From NCBI RefSeq assembly GCF_021278965.1, contig NZ_CP065589.1, forward strand, positions 439,001 to 503,000: a stretch of DNA of 64,000 nucleotides. The letters run 5' to 3'. Of the stretch, positions 18,525 through 28,859 are shown one piece after another; position 1 is the stretch's first letter, and each line of letters starts with the position of its first letter. Under the pieces are notes generated by a model. That model was given only the letters and a program-made list of their open reading frames with translations. It searched no databases and was not told the DNA's origin. A program made the position numbers and the translations under genes. Source of the DNA: Chryseobacterium capnotolerans. Its GTDB lineage: Bacteria; Bacteroidota; Bacteroidia; Flavobacteriales; Weeksellaceae.

Positions 18525-18544
18525 ATTTGATATTCAAGAACAAT

Positions 18545-18576
18545 AAAAAACCATCAATTTAATTTGATGGTTTTTT
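18545..18576. terminator. Bidirectional terminator between deoC and the dus gene
   Basis: A 13-bp stem (AAAAAACCATCAA / TTGATGGTTTTTT) with a 6-base loop lies between convergent genes. Confidence 0.88.
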
Positions 18577-18580
18577 ATTG

Positions 18581-19575
18581 TTATACCTGAGCCTGATATT
18601 CTTCGTAGAATTGTTGGGTCTCTTTAATTAAAGCATCCATTTCTTCTAATGTGAAAACTTCCAGGAATTTTTTTCTAAAATCCTTAAAGTGAGGAACTCC
18701 ACGGAAATAGTTGCCGTAATGTTGTCTCATTTCTACCAATCCTAACCTTTCTCCTTTCCATTCTGCACTCCATTCTGCATGTTGACGAACTGCTAATAAA
18801 CGGTCTGAAATAGTAGGAGCAGGTAAGTGTTCCCCTGTTTTAAAGAAATGCTTAATTTCATTGAATATCCAAGGATAACCAATCGCTGCACGTCCTATCA
18901 TAATTCCGTCACAAGCATACTTTTGTTTGTATTCAAGTGCTTTTTCCGGAGAATCGATATCACCGTTCCCGAAAATTGGAATTTCAATATTAGGATTTTG
19001 TTTGATTCTTGAAATATGTTCCCAATCTGCCTCCCCTTTGTACATTTGTGCACGAGTTCTTGCATGGATGGTAAGAGCTTTGATTCCGGTTTCCTGTAAA
19101 CGTTCTGCCACTTCATCAATATTGATGCATGTGCTGTCCCATCCCAGACGGGTTTTTACGGTTACAGGCAGGTGGGTAGAACTTACTACGGCTTTTGTAA
19201 GACGAACCATGAGGTCAATATCTTTCAAAACCCCAGCTCCAGCCCCTTTGCAAACCACTTTTTTACAGGACAACCAAAATTAATGTCTACCAAGTCTGGA
19301 TTCACTGTTTCTACAATTCTTGCAGACATGGCCATTGCTTCTTCATCACCACCGAAAATCTGTATTCCGACTGGTCTTTCATAATCGAAAATATCCAGTT
19401 TTTTACGGCTCTTGATAGCGTCACGAATTAACCCTTCGGAAGAAATAAATTCCGAATACATTAAGTCTGCACCGTGCATTTTACATAAACGTCTGTATGG
19501 AGGATCACTTACATCTTCCATCGGAGCCAGCAAAAGTGGAAATTCCGGCAGTTCTATATTGCCTATTTTTATCAT
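18581..19575 (-). CDS. dusB: tRNA-dihydrouridine synthase (DusB type), homopolymer frameshift
   Basis: A flavoenzyme that reduces uridine to dihydrouridine in tRNA D-loops. The N-terminal part (19575 down to about 19260) has ELPEFPLLLAPMEDVSDPPY and VDINFGCPVKK. The C-terminal part has VCKGAGAGVLKDIDL with the catalytic Cys, LTIHARTRAQMYKGEADW, FGNGDIDSPE and GIMIGRAAIGYPWIF. The two parts are in different frames. Six A's (plus-strand T run 19259-19264) should be seven to give KKVVCKGAGAG and a normal ~331-residue enzyme. This is probably a sequencing error. The -7 box sits only 4 bases before the ATG. Confidence 0.9.
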
Positions 19576-19579
19576 GGTG

Positions 19580-19587
19580 CAAATTTA
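19580..19587 (-). promoter_or_regulatory. -7 box of the dus gene
   Basis: The minus strand reads TAAATTTG, a consensus -7 box, ending 4 bases before ATG 19575. This suggests a leaderless or nearly leaderless transcript. Confidence 0.5.
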
Positions 19588-19654
19588 CAAAATTCTGATT
19601 AGTAGAAAATATGATATTATCTATTACTTTGAGTGATGCTTTTGAAAGGGGTTG

Positions 19655-19713
19655 GAGAGTGTTAGAGTGTTAGAGTATTAGAGTATTAGAGTATTAGAGT
19701 ATTAGAGTATTGC
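19655..19713. repeat. Tandem octanucleotide repeat
   Basis: About seven head-to-tail copies of an 8-base unit. The first two read GTTAGAGT and the rest are TATTAGAG copies. The tract is non-coding and lies between the dus start and the end of the large outer-membrane protein gene. Confidence 0.85.
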
Positions 19714-19750
19714 GTCGAAAACTTAAAATAGTAAGAAATAACTAACTTGG

Positions 19751-19783
19751 AACCTAAAACCTAAAACCTAAAACCTAAAACCT
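19751..19783. repeat. Tandem heptanucleotide repeat
   Basis: Four to five copies of ACCTAAA lie just downstream of the octamer array. It belongs to the same low-complexity intergenic tract. Confidence 0.85.
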
Positions 19784-19790
19784 TTAAACT

Positions 19791-22700
19791 CTAGAAGCTC
19801 GCTTTTACCTGCATGCTTCCAATATGAATGGTTCTCTCACCGGAGTTTCTTCCTTCATAATTTAGGTTTAACTGGATAAAGGAATTAATGGCCTGCTGGA
19901 TGAATACACTCCACACCTGATTCTTTCCTGGTTTCAGACCATCAAGCATTTGGTTTCCTACGATACTGAAATTATTTCCATTGAAATTGTTATTAATGAA
20001 AGAGAAATTTCCGCGAATGGAAGTCTTTCTGAATTCCCATTGGACAGTTCCTGTGATATCAAAAGCTTTTAATAATTCTTCCCCATCAATCCTTTTTTCT
20101 GGCGGAAAGCAGCAGAAAGCTCTGTCTGGATGGCATCTGTAAACTTATAAGTAGCCTTGGGTTTAGTCTCAAAATTATTGAGACGGTAATCTCTTGTTGC
20201 AAATAACTGTGAAGAGTTTTTAATATCGTGAACAGAATTTTCCCAGTCTACCCTAAATTCTTTATTAAACCAATATCCAAGATTCAGGAAATGGGAAGTC
20301 TGTTCGCGTTCTTCATTACTGAAATTTGCATTGATAAGGTTGTCATTCGTAATAAATCGATAGTTTCCGTTCCATCCGGATTTATCTGTCGGATTGAATT
20401 GTACAGAAGTTAAAATATTTTGATTTTTAAGGATCTGATCACTGTTCTTTTCAAATGGATTCAACACCAGAACTTTATCTTTTTTATAGAATGAATTCTG
20501 AGAGTTTAATGAAATATTAAAGTTCCAACGCTTTAAGAAAGCATTTTCCGAATTAAAGACAATCGCCGGATTTACAAATAAAGCCAACTGTAATTTGTTT
20601 TTATTGGATGGAATATATCTTACGGAATTGGTATAAACTCTGATATATTGAGCCAAATCGGAGTATTCTGCAATTTCAAATTCATCAAGCTGCTGAATAC
20701 CGTCACCATTATAGTCGGTCCATTTATAAACTCCCTGCCCATCAGTTACCTTAATATATTGAAACTCTCTTTGTGCTTCCTGTCCGTTTCCAAGTTCATA
20801 GAATGCCTGTAAACGCATTCCGTTTCTGAAAAGCTGTTGATTGTAAAGAATATTTCCAACCACAAAGTCATTGTTTCTGGTTATATCACCTTCTGCCCCG
20901 GAATAAAAGAATTTTCTGTAATGGATTAAAGCGTTCAGAGTGGTTCTTTCTGTTTTTATGATCTGACTTTCTGCCATGAAACCAAGGATCTTGTTCATAT
21001 TCTGAAGTCTGTTGTCACGTACCGAGTCATTAGCTCGCATATATACTTTTGTCAATAACTTTGTTCGGGTACTGTCACCGATTTTCTTTTGGGCAAATAT
21101 TTCTTTCCAGCTGAAACTTGTGACATCCATTAGCTGGGTATCATTGTATTTCTTCTCATTATGCTCCATACTTCCTCCTATGGCCCAACTTCCTTTCTTT
21201 CCGGTGAATTCTGTTGATAGTCCACCACGGATAAACTTGGTATCCTGAAGAGTAGCATTAGTATTCAGATAAGATAGATTCCCTTTCGTAAAGAAACGTC
21301 CGGTGATCCATCCGAAATCCAGATCGTTTTTAATACCCTTATACGAATCCTGCTCATTTAAATAATTGATACGGTAGTTTAACGTAGACTTATTATTCCA
21401 TTTGTTTAAGAAGCTGAAAATAAAACGATTCTGTGTCTTATTGTTAAATTCTTGTGTTAAGTTGAAATCTCTGGAGAATTCCACATCATTGATACGATCC
21501 AGAATATGGAATTGTTTGTCTATATATTGATACTCAAAACTTGGAGTACCCTTCCACATATTTTTTGTAAAAGTTTTATTTCCAAATACACGGTATGCAT
21601 ATCCTATGTTCTGGTCTGAATCTTTGGATGAAAATAGATTGACATCATAATTACTCAGGGAAATATCTGCCCCTATTTTTCCTTCGTTCAGCAAATATTC
21701 AGAATTCAGGGAAAATACCTGAGATTTCTGTGGAGACGGAAGTTTTCTTACCGCTTTGTAATCTCCAGCATTAGGGCCTATATATTCAAAAACACGTCCG
21801 TTATTTGTCGTTTGAGCTATTTTATAATCACCCTGATTAGCTCCAAAATAGGTGAAAGATACCTGATAAAGAGTTTCGTTAGGATCTGTAGAAAGTTCGT
21901 AGAAATTTCCGGCAGGATTTAAACGGTATAAAATTTTATTAACATCATATTCAGTAACCACGCCGGATGGAGCATACATCAGGTTAGGGTCATTTCCTGC
22001 ATTAGCAAGGATTTGTTCATCTTCTTTAGATAAACTTAACGCAAGAGGAGCGTTTTTGTTATCATTCTCCATGAACCAGTTCAGTCCAACCTTGAATTTT
22101 TCTCTTTGATGCTCAAGCTTTCCGGTAAATAAATATCTTGAATAATTCCTGTTGGCGTAGTTATAGGAAATGGTGATGAAATTCTGCTGGAAAATAGGAC
22201 GGAAACTGGTAAAAGTAACCTCTCCTGTATTATAATTGATTACGTAATCCTGATTTTCTCCACGTTTCATAAGGATACCATCAATAAATACCTGCTCAGA
22301 ACCTGAGATCAGGGTAATGAACTGTTCACCATTTTTTCCTGTCAAACGGTAAGGCCCCTGGTTCCCTTCAACTCCTTGAAAACGAATTCTGTGAAATTCA
22401 CTTCTTGCTACACCAGCGGAAATATCTACAAATGTTTTATTTTCTTTTCCGAACTCAGTCTGAAACTGGATTCCCATGCTTCGTCTCTGGTATTTGGCGA
22501 AATAATTTTTATTTTCTAAAAGGTCAAGATGACCTGCTCTCAGAATAGACTTCTCTTTAATGTTAAGCTGCATGTAGATTTTATCAAACTCTTCTAGAGT
22601 TTGAGTATATCCATCTGCCTGAATGGGTAAATTATGATCGGAGATACTGGCTAAAATGGTAACATCTTTGGAAAGCCGTCCGGAAATCTGAAGATCCATA

Positions 22701-23016
22701 GAACTTTGTACAGATTGTCCTTGATTATTCCCGAATGTAATTCCACGGATAATGGAACCTTTAGAGTTAAGTTCACCTAAAAATCTTTTTTTATCATTTT
22801 TAGCCAATACAGCTTCATCAACAACAATTCTGTTGTGGGTTCGGATAAAATCTAAGGTGTCTTTTGCAAAAATGTCCTGTTCAAGCCTTGCAGCAAGAAT
22901 ACTATCTTTTTTATACTGTCTTCAGGAATGTTGGGATTTTTCCATGAAAATACCTGCGCATTTCCTGAAAATATGCCAAAGAAAAATACAACGAATAGGA
23001 TAAAAGTATTCCGCAA
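19791..23016 (-). CDS. Large outer-membrane beta-barrel-like protein, two homopolymer frameshifts
   Basis: Corrected length is about 1,075 residues. The 5' part begins near TTG 23016 with a signal-like LRNTFILFVVFFFGIFSGNA. One A is missing in the A run at 22907-22912, after which DSILAARLEQDIFAKDTLDF leads into the main frame. A second missing base, in the G run at 20081-20084, separates the last ~97 residues (ELLKAFDITGTVQWEFRK to the stop at 19791). The body has SSMDLQISGRLSKDVTILAS, many alternating aromatic strands and a Ca-site-like YNGDGIQQLDEFE. It is probably a conserved Bacteroidetes outer-membrane protein. Function is unknown. The start is uncertain because no ATG is in frame. Confidence 0.7.
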
Positions 23017-23166
23017 CTCCTGAAAAATAATTGGTAAAAATAATTAAAAAATGTTAATAGCATCGGATTAACTATTATTAACAGAAAATTAATCCAAATA
23101 TTGTGGAGTCCTTAAAATTAAGAGTAATTTAGCCATCGAAATTATAAATAATATAAAATTATAATC

Positions 23167-23961
23167 ATGAAAAAACTTTATTCGTTATTGGCGACAGCAA
23201 TGCTTGCCACAATTTCATTTGGACAGACAACTCTTTTGTCGGAATCTTTTGGAGCTACAGCTACATTACCTACAGGTTGGACAAGTACTAATACAACTAA
23301 TGGTTGGAAATCAAATGGATCTAATGCATCTACAAATAAATACCCCGGAGCTTCAGGAGGGATGAATGTGGTATTTGTAGGGCAGGGTTCAAATGGAATT
23401 ACCCATACATTGACATATTCTAATTTATCAACAGTTGGGTATACAAATATTTCTATTATATGGGGTGGGCTAGGAGCAGCTGCTTTTAACCAAGATATTA
23501 TTTTTCAATGGAGTACAAATGGAACTACCTGGAATGATGTAATTTATACTTATAATAAAAAAGCTACTACTTGGGGACTTGTAAATGGTGAAGTACCTAT
23601 TCAACTGCCGGTTGGAGCAGAGAATGCAGCAAACTTAAGCCTTAGATGGTCTTCTGTAACAAGTAATCTAGGAAACTACAGAATTGATGATGTAAAGGTA
23701 ACGGGGATCTCCGGATCATTAGCGACTTCGGAGAGTGTAAAAACTAAAAACCCATTTATTAAAAATACTTCTGTAGACAAGGAAATCTATTTTGGAACAA
23801 AATCTGATATTAAGATCTTTAATGTAAACGGACAATTAGTAAAAACAGCATCTGTTTCTGAAAATGGAGTTGTGAATGTAGAAAATCTACAAAGTGGGAT
23901 TTATTTTGTAGCAGGAAATGTTAATGGTAAAGCCGTTTCTGAGAAGATTATTAAAAAGTAA
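23167..23961 (+). CDS. Secreted protein with T9SS type A sorting domain (choice-of-anchor J-like)
   Basis: A 264-residue protein with signal peptide MKKLYSLLATAMLATISFGQ. A beta-sandwich follows (about 22-180), with ESFGATATLPTGWTSTNTTN and NYRIDDVKVTG typical of choice-of-anchor/MAM-like jelly-roll domains. The C-terminal domain of about 75 residues (IKIFNVNGQLVKTASV, LQSGIYFVAGNVNGKAVSEK) is a T9SS type A sorting signal that directs export through the type IX system and attachment to the cell surface. The binding target is unknown. It heads a run of three T9SS cargo genes. Confidence 0.87.
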   Translation: MKKLYSLLATAMLATISFGQTTLLSESFGATATLPTGWTSTNTTNGWKSNGSNASTNKYPGASGGMNVVFVGQGSNGITHTLTYSNLSTVGYTNISIIWGGLGAAAFNQDIIFQWSTNGTTWNDVIYTYNKKATTWGLVNGEVPIQLPVGAENAANLSLRWSSVTSNLGNYRIDDVKVTGISGSLATSESVKTKNPFIKNTSVDKEIYFGTKSDIKIFNVNGQLVKTASVSENGVVNVENLQSGIYFVAGNVNGKAVSEKIIKK

Positions 23962-23983
23962 TTTTAATAAATTGTTAAATATC

Positions 23984-24016
23984 TACCGCTGCTTCAAATG
24001 AGTAGCGGTTTTTTTG
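23984..24016 (+). terminator. Terminator after first T9SS cargo gene
   Basis: ACCGCT pairs with AGCGGT across an 18-base loop and is followed by seven T's. The stem is short but well placed. Confidence 0.6.
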
Positions 24017-24052
24017 TATTTTTATCGCATAAATTTTAAAAAAAATTATTTT

Positions 24053-24934
24053 ATGAAAAAGATCTTTACTATTTTAGGAATCGTTTCCGTAGCAGCATCT
24101 ATGAATGCTCAGATTGTAATTAACGAAGTGTACGGAGGTGGCGGAAACTCTGGAGCAACATTAAAAAATGATTTTGTTGAATTAATTAATAGAGGCTCCT
24201 CTCCAGTAACTCTTAATGGAGCTTATATACAATATGCTTCTACAAATGGAGCTTTTGGTGCAAGTGGAAGTATTACAAATCCACTTAATAATAAATTGGC
24301 GTTACCTTCAATTACATTAAATCCAGGACAGAAATATTTGATTCAGATGGCTGCTGGAACAGGAGGATCCCAAAACTTATTAAATCCTGACTTTGCTCCT
24401 AGTGGAAATAGTTTTCCTGATCAACCTTTAGCTTTATCTGGAACTGGTGGTAAAATTGCTTTAACTAGCGATAGTACTTCTCCTACTGCAGCAAACGGTT
24501 CAAATGTTATTGATTTTGTTGGTTGGGGAAGTGGTACTGTAAGTTTATTTGAAGGTGCCGGAGCTGCTCCAGCAACTAGTAATACAACTTCTATCTCTAG
24601 AACTAATGGAATTGATACCAATAATAATAATTTAGATTTTATTGCAGGTACTCCAACTCCAGAAAATTCAGGTTCAGGAAGTCTAGCTGTTACAGAAATC
24701 AAAGGGAAATCTATAGCTAACTTCGTGAAGAATACTTTCGTTAAAAACAACGAAATTACTTTCGGAGCTGATGTTAAAGATGTAAAAGTTTTCAATATGT
24801 TTGGACAACTTGTTAAAGAAGCTTCTGTAAAAGCAAACGGAACTGTAAATGTTGCTGAATTAACAAGAGGAAATTATATCGTAACAGGTACAGTAAATAA
24901 CGAGGCTGTATCTAGAAAAATCTTAAAAGACTAA
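24053..24934 (+). CDS. Lamin-tail-domain secreted protein with T9SS sorting domain
   Basis: From ATG 24053 the protein is 293 residues. An upstream in-frame start at 24014 is rejected because it overlaps the previous terminator and precedes the real signal peptide MKKIFTILGIVSVAASMNAQ. A lamin tail domain (about 21-180) opens IVINEVYGGGGNSGATLKND and includes NVIDFVGWGSG. The C-terminal T9SS domain ends YIVTGTVNNEAVSRKILKD. LTD proteins of this kind are surface-exposed, sometimes linked to nucleases, but no catalytic domain is present here. It is paralogous to the next gene. Confidence 0.87.
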   Translation: MKKIFTILGIVSVAASMNAQIVINEVYGGGGNSGATLKNDFVELINRGSSPVTLNGAYIQYASTNGAFGASGSITNPLNNKLALPSITLNPGQKYLIQMAAGTGGSQNLLNPDFAPSGNSFPDQPLALSGTGGKIALTSDSTSPTAANGSNVIDFVGWGSGTVSLFEGAGAAPATSNTTSISRTNGIDTNNNNLDFIAGTPTPENSGSGSLAVTEIKGKSIANFVKNTFVKNNEITFGADVKDVKVFNMFGQLVKEASVKANGTVNVAELTRGNYIVTGTVNNEAVSRKILKD

Positions 24935-24956
24935 TTTAAGTTTTAGATTAAAATAC

Positions 24957-24993
24957 GAATCCGGCCATTTCGAAGAAATGGCCGGATTTTTTT
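24957..24993 (+). terminator. Strong terminator after LTD gene 1
   Basis: Stem AATCCGGCCATTT / AAATGGCCGGATT with a short CGAAG loop, then T7. Confidence 0.9.
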
Positions 24994-25118
24994 ATGCTTA
25001 TTTATATAATTTTTATTAGTTAGAATATAATATAGGTATAAAGGATTTTTTGTAAATTTCCAATGAAAAGGTATCGTTTTTGATATTTTTATTATAACCC
25101 TGCTTCAAAATTATTTAC

Positions 25119-25928
25119 ATGAAAAAAATCTTTACTATTGCTGGTTTAATTTTGATGACTGCTTTTACCAATGCCCAGATTGTGATCAATGAGATCTATG
25201 GTGGGAATGGAAATTCAGGAGCTGTTTTCAAAAATAACTATATTGTTCTGAAAAATATAGGAACTACTCTGGTTTCTTTAACAGGAGCAAGTATACAGTA
25301 TGCACCTGCAATCGGAGCTTTTACAGAATACCATACTCTTCCTGATTTTACTTTAGGACCGGAAGAAACTTATCTGATCCAGGAAGCTGCAGTGGATGGA
25401 GGAGTAGAAGCGCTGCCAACACCTGATTTCATAGCAACAACGGTCACGAATTTTGATGGTACTCCCAATAAATCTGTTGGGATAAGAATTTCTGGTACAT
25501 CCGGAAAAGTAGTACTGGCAGGAAATATTGTACAGGTAACAAGCCCAGCTTCTTCTAATGTGTTGGATTTTGTAGGCTATGGAGCGAATGCAGATCAGTT
25601 TAAAGGAGATGGCCCGGCTCCTTCTCCTACAGCATCTACAGCAATCAGAAGAACTTTAGAGAATAACAGCGATAATATGGCCGATTTTTCCGCTGAAGGC
25701 AGTGCAAAAGGGGGCTTTGTTCAGAATCCTTTTATTAAAGATGGTAAGGTGCTTTTCGCAATGGAGATCAAAGATGTAAAAGTGTATGATACCTACAGAC
25801 AGGTTGTGAAAAAATCTCCCACAAAGTTCGCTCAGAATATAGATATCACAGAATTACCCAAAGGAACCTATTTTGTAACAGGAACGGTTAATAACGCTCC
25901 GGTTTCACAAAAGATTATAAAAGATTAG
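25119..25928 (+). CDS. Lamin-tail-domain secreted protein with T9SS sorting domain (paralogue)
   Basis: A 269-residue paralogue of the preceding protein. It has signal peptide MKKIFTIAGLILMTAFTNAQ, then IVINEIYGGNGNSGAVFKNN and SNVLDFVGYGANADQFKGDG, which correspond block for block to the neighbour. The T9SS domain ends TYFVTGTVNNAPVSQKIIKD. The interior is more diverged than the ends, as expected for an older tandem duplication. It has its own promoter region, since a strong terminator separates it from LTD gene 1. Substrate or partner is unknown. Confidence 0.87.
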   Translation: MKKIFTIAGLILMTAFTNAQIVINEIYGGNGNSGAVFKNNYIVLKNIGTTLVSLTGASIQYAPAIGAFTEYHTLPDFTLGPEETYLIQEAAVDGGVEALPTPDFIATTVTNFDGTPNKSVGIRISGTSGKVVLAGNIVQVTSPASSNVLDFVGYGANADQFKGDGPAPSPTASTAIRRTLENNSDNMADFSAEGSAKGGFVQNPFIKDGKVLFAMEIKDVKVYDTYRQVVKKSPTKFAQNIDITELPKGTYFVTGTVNNAPVSQKIIKD

Positions 25929-25982
25929 TTTTTCAAATATTTTTTGATAAGAAGCAGCTTAGAGATGAGCTGTTTCTTTGTT

Positions 25983-28805
25983 TTAATACCAGCCTCTTCT
26001 TGCTGCATTGATGACAGATCCAAGATTAAGGATCAAAGTATATCGGATACGCTTTGCATAATCTTTAAATCCTGGCTCAAATCCTAAAGAAGATTGTATC
26101 GGAAAATAAACTTCCAGAAAATCCGGAATGATTCTCACTTTAACCCCGCTATCCCATATAAATTTTGCAGCATGATCTTTATTTTTATAGATTCCTGCAT
26201 CAGCATACACATGAAATATCTTCCATATACTGGAATCTACATTCACAGAAGTAATCCATTGATTAACTGTGCCGGGAAGGAATGATTTAAATCCGCCGTC
26301 TGCTAAAATAAACTGCTGCGAAAGAAGACCACTGCTGGCACTCTCTCCTAAAAGGCTATAAGAAAATGTATAGTTGGATACCCTTGAAATTCCATAGTTG
26401 AATAAATCATTTCGGGTATCATTTCTGAGAAAATATCCTGCAAATAAACGAACACTTAGCTTTTGTCTTGGGGCAAATTCCCATCTGTAAAATCCTTCAG
26501 CAGTAATTTTGTTAAAATCTTCCATACCCTGTGCACTCAGGCTTAAGCTTTTCTCATGAATCATCTGACTGTCACTATAGCTATATCCCAATCCCCAAAG
26601 ATTGTATTTTTTGTAATCATCATTGGCGATCATAGCAGGGCTTAGATCCCGCTCAAAGTAGTTGTATGAAACCCCTAAACTTCTGCTTACTGTACTTCTT
26701 GGGTTTTTTCTAAAGTTTAGAGTGGAAAATACAGAACCTTTTCTGTAAGCTAAGTTATAATCATAGTGGAAATAAGATCCTGAAACTCCAAATGTAATAC
26801 TTCTGAACATGCTTTCAGCAGGCAGGAAAGAGTAAGATACAGCTCCTGAACCGGTTAGTTTTCCTGTTCCGGTACTGTATGTAGGGGTAAAGGAATACAG
26901 AAATTTCTGATCAAAGAATGACTGATTTTTAAAATTAGCTCCTAACAAAAATTTATCATAAGTATTGTTGAATCGTACCCTGGGACTTACATAAATTTCA
27001 TTGTATTCAGGATTTGGAATATCCTTTATGAGTTTAAATTTGATTTTTTTAGTATTTGAAAATATCCCTTTTGCATACAAAAAATTATCCCTATAGCTGG
27101 CTTCCGGGAAAATATAATCATTATTTAAAGTTATTTTATAAATATTATCTGAGGCAGGAAAAGAAATCTCTTTTATTCTTTCATTTTCTAATGTTTCTAT
27201 CCAATAAGATTTTCTTTCGCCATTTCTGGTTTCTGTTTCAAGCTTGACTGGAATAGAAGTATCCGTATTTTTTGCAATTTTAATCTGTAAAGAATCGTTT
27301 TCTTTACTAATATGTTTCAGCTTAAAATTAATCCTGTTTTTCTGTTTGAAAAAATTTTCAAGATAATAGGCAGATTTTTCTTTTTCTGATAACTGTTTCA
27401 AGAAATCATTTGGATTAATCCTGTTTCCTGAACTTTTTGAGACATACTCTTTTACAATATTATTAAAAGACTGCTCCCCCATTTTATTCGCAGAATAATT
27501 GAACAGACTTCCTGTCTCAAAACTACTGATGGCCATATCGTTGAAATTGCTCAAACTTGTAAAATCTCCATCAATTTTCTGATCCAGATTCTGAAGCATA
27601 ATATATTGATAAGCCAGCCCATAGCGGTCGAGCAATTTTACCTTGGAGGCATGAAACAATTTTAAAGGTTTAAGTCCAAATAATTTGGTTTCAGGCAGCA
27701 TCCCTAAAAGTTTGGTGTCTTTATAGAACTTTTTCAGATATTGGATTTCAAGATAGGATTTTAAACCATTTTTAAACCAATGATCTTTTTGTTTATCCGC
27801 AATTATTCTTTCATCCAGAACTTTTTTGGTAATAACTCCAAAATAATCCAGGTCTGTTTTTTCAGCTTCTGTAAATAGAGGAAATCTGAATTTCCAGAAA
27901 GTAATATCATTATTTCCAAAGAAATCTTCCTTAGCTCGGAACTTATCTGAAATAAATATACTTTTCGGAAGATAGCCTATTTTTTCTTTGAGAAATTTTA
28001 GATGAAGAGGTAAATAAAACTCCAGATTCTGTTTCTCCTCAGGTTTGAGGTTATAGCCAAACTTAATTTCAGTGTCTGTACCGTCAATATTGATTTTTAT
28101 AACAGGATATACATTGGGTGAAACCGAAAATTCAGGATCTGAGTCTAAATAACCCTGAAAAGAATTCATCTGAATCTGTGGAAGATTACCTTCGATGAAG
28201 CTATTCACTGGGATATCAAAATTTACAGTCCAGAACGTATTGAAACTTACCGGTTCTTCAATATCATGGTATTTTCTTTCAAAATTATTGTCCGGATCAA
28301 AATGATCCGGAACAATAAAGAAATATTTTAAAGCTGTATTCTGGCCGGATGTTCCATATCCCGTAAACTTTTTATCGGGAAGCTGCATACGGTAGTGTAG
28401 CTGAAGGGTAATACTTTCACCGGGTTTTAATGCTTCTTTCAGGGGTAGAAAAAGATTTTCATCTGAAAGTGTAGTAACCGGGATTTCCTGGTTTCCTGAA
28501 TCTTTAATGTTGAGTTCCAGAAGTTTCCCTAAATCATGGCTATTAGCAAAATGCAGGTCACTGTTTCTGTCTTCCAATTTTCTGTACACTAAAGATGTTC
28601 CGCGTTTGTTATAAGCAGAAATCCAGTTCAGAAGTTTTATCGTCTGTAGGTCTTTGTCAGAATGATTGTAATAAACAATCTCCTGGTTTACCTCAAGGGT
28701 TTTATTATCAGGAGAGAGTTTTGCTCCTATGTATATACTATCTTTCTGTGCAGAAACCTGTACGATTCCACAAAACAAAATAAGGCAAATGCTGATCTTT
28801 TTCAA
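25983..28805 (-). CDS. M1 aminopeptidase-like protein with C-terminal barrel, zinc motif lost
   Basis: A 940-residue exported protein with signal peptide MKKISICLILFCGIVQVSAQ. Residues about 25-450 resemble the beta-sandwich and gluzincin domains of M1 aminopeptidases (DHWFKNGLKSYLEIQYL aligns with the WLNEGxxxYLE block). No HEXXH is present upstream of that block, and the zinc-ligand Glu position reads Asn, so it is probably a pseudo-enzyme. Residues about 620-940 are barrel-like strands (FTPTYSTGTGKLTGSGAVSY, AARRGWY). The start codon is TTG at 28805; no better start is in frame. A role as an outer-membrane scaffold or transporter is inference only. Confidence 0.78.
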   Translation of the reverse strand: MKKISICLILFCGIVQVSAQKDSIYIGAKLSPDNKTLEVNQEIVYYNHSDKDLQTIKLLNWISAYNKRGTSLVYRKLEDRNSDLHFANSHDLGKLLELNIKDSGNQEIPVTTLSDENLFLPLKEALKPGESITLQLHYRMQLPDKKFTGYGTSGQNTALKYFFIVPDHFDPDNNFERKYHDIEEPVSFNTFWTVNFDIPVNSFIEGNLPQIQMNSFQGYLDSDPEFSVSPNVYPVIKINIDGTDTEIKFGYNLKPEEKQNLEFYLPLHLKFLKEKIGYLPKSIFISDKFRAKEDFFGNNDITFWKFRFPLFTEAEKTDLDYFGVITKKVLDERIIADKQKDHWFKNGLKSYLEIQYLKKFYKDTKLLGMLPETKLFGLKPLKLFHASKVKLLDRYGLAYQYIMLQNLDQKIDGDFTSLSNFNDMAISSFETGSLFNYSANKMGEQSFNNIVKEYVSKSSGNRINPNDFLKQLSEKEKSAYYLENFFKQKNRINFKLKHISKENDSLQIKIAKNTDTSIPVKLETETRNGERKSYWIETLENERIKEISFPASDNIYKITLNNDYIFPEASYRDNFLYAKGIFSNTKKIKFKLIKDIPNPEYNEIYVSPRVRFNNTYDKFLLGANFKNQSFFDQKFLYSFTPTYSTGTGKLTGSGAVSYSFLPAESMFRSITFGVSGSYFHYDYNLAYRKGSVFSTLNFRKNPRSTVSRSLGVSYNYFERDLSPAMIANDDYKKYNLWGLGYSYSDSQMIHEKSLSLSAQGMEDFNKITAEGFYRWEFAPRQKLSVRLFAGYFLRNDTRNDLFNYGISRVSNYTFSYSLLGESASSGLLSQQFILADGGFKSFLPGTVNQWITSVNVDSSIWKIFHVYADAGIYKNKDHAAKFIWDSGVKVRIIPDFLEVYFPIQSSLGFEPGFKDYAKRIRYTLILNLGSVINAARRGWY

Positions 28806-28859
28806 ATATCCGTGATAAAGCTCAAATATAGCTTATTTTGTATATACTTTATAGGAATT

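Noticed and set aside
18581..19575. dus (and likewise ndh, aroC, thrC, nadA, yicC) as real pseudogenes
   Set aside because: Each needs only one base to restore a full-length conserved protein and nearly all breaks are in homopolymers, so sequencing error is the simpler explanation.
19655..19783. Possible CRISPR array
   Set aside because: The units are 7-8 bases, directly tandem, with no spacers and no cas genes nearby.
22752..23003. Plus-strand ORF at the 5' end of the large outer-membrane protein gene
   Set aside because: Antisense to a region that reads as signal peptide and mature N-terminus once one base is restored.
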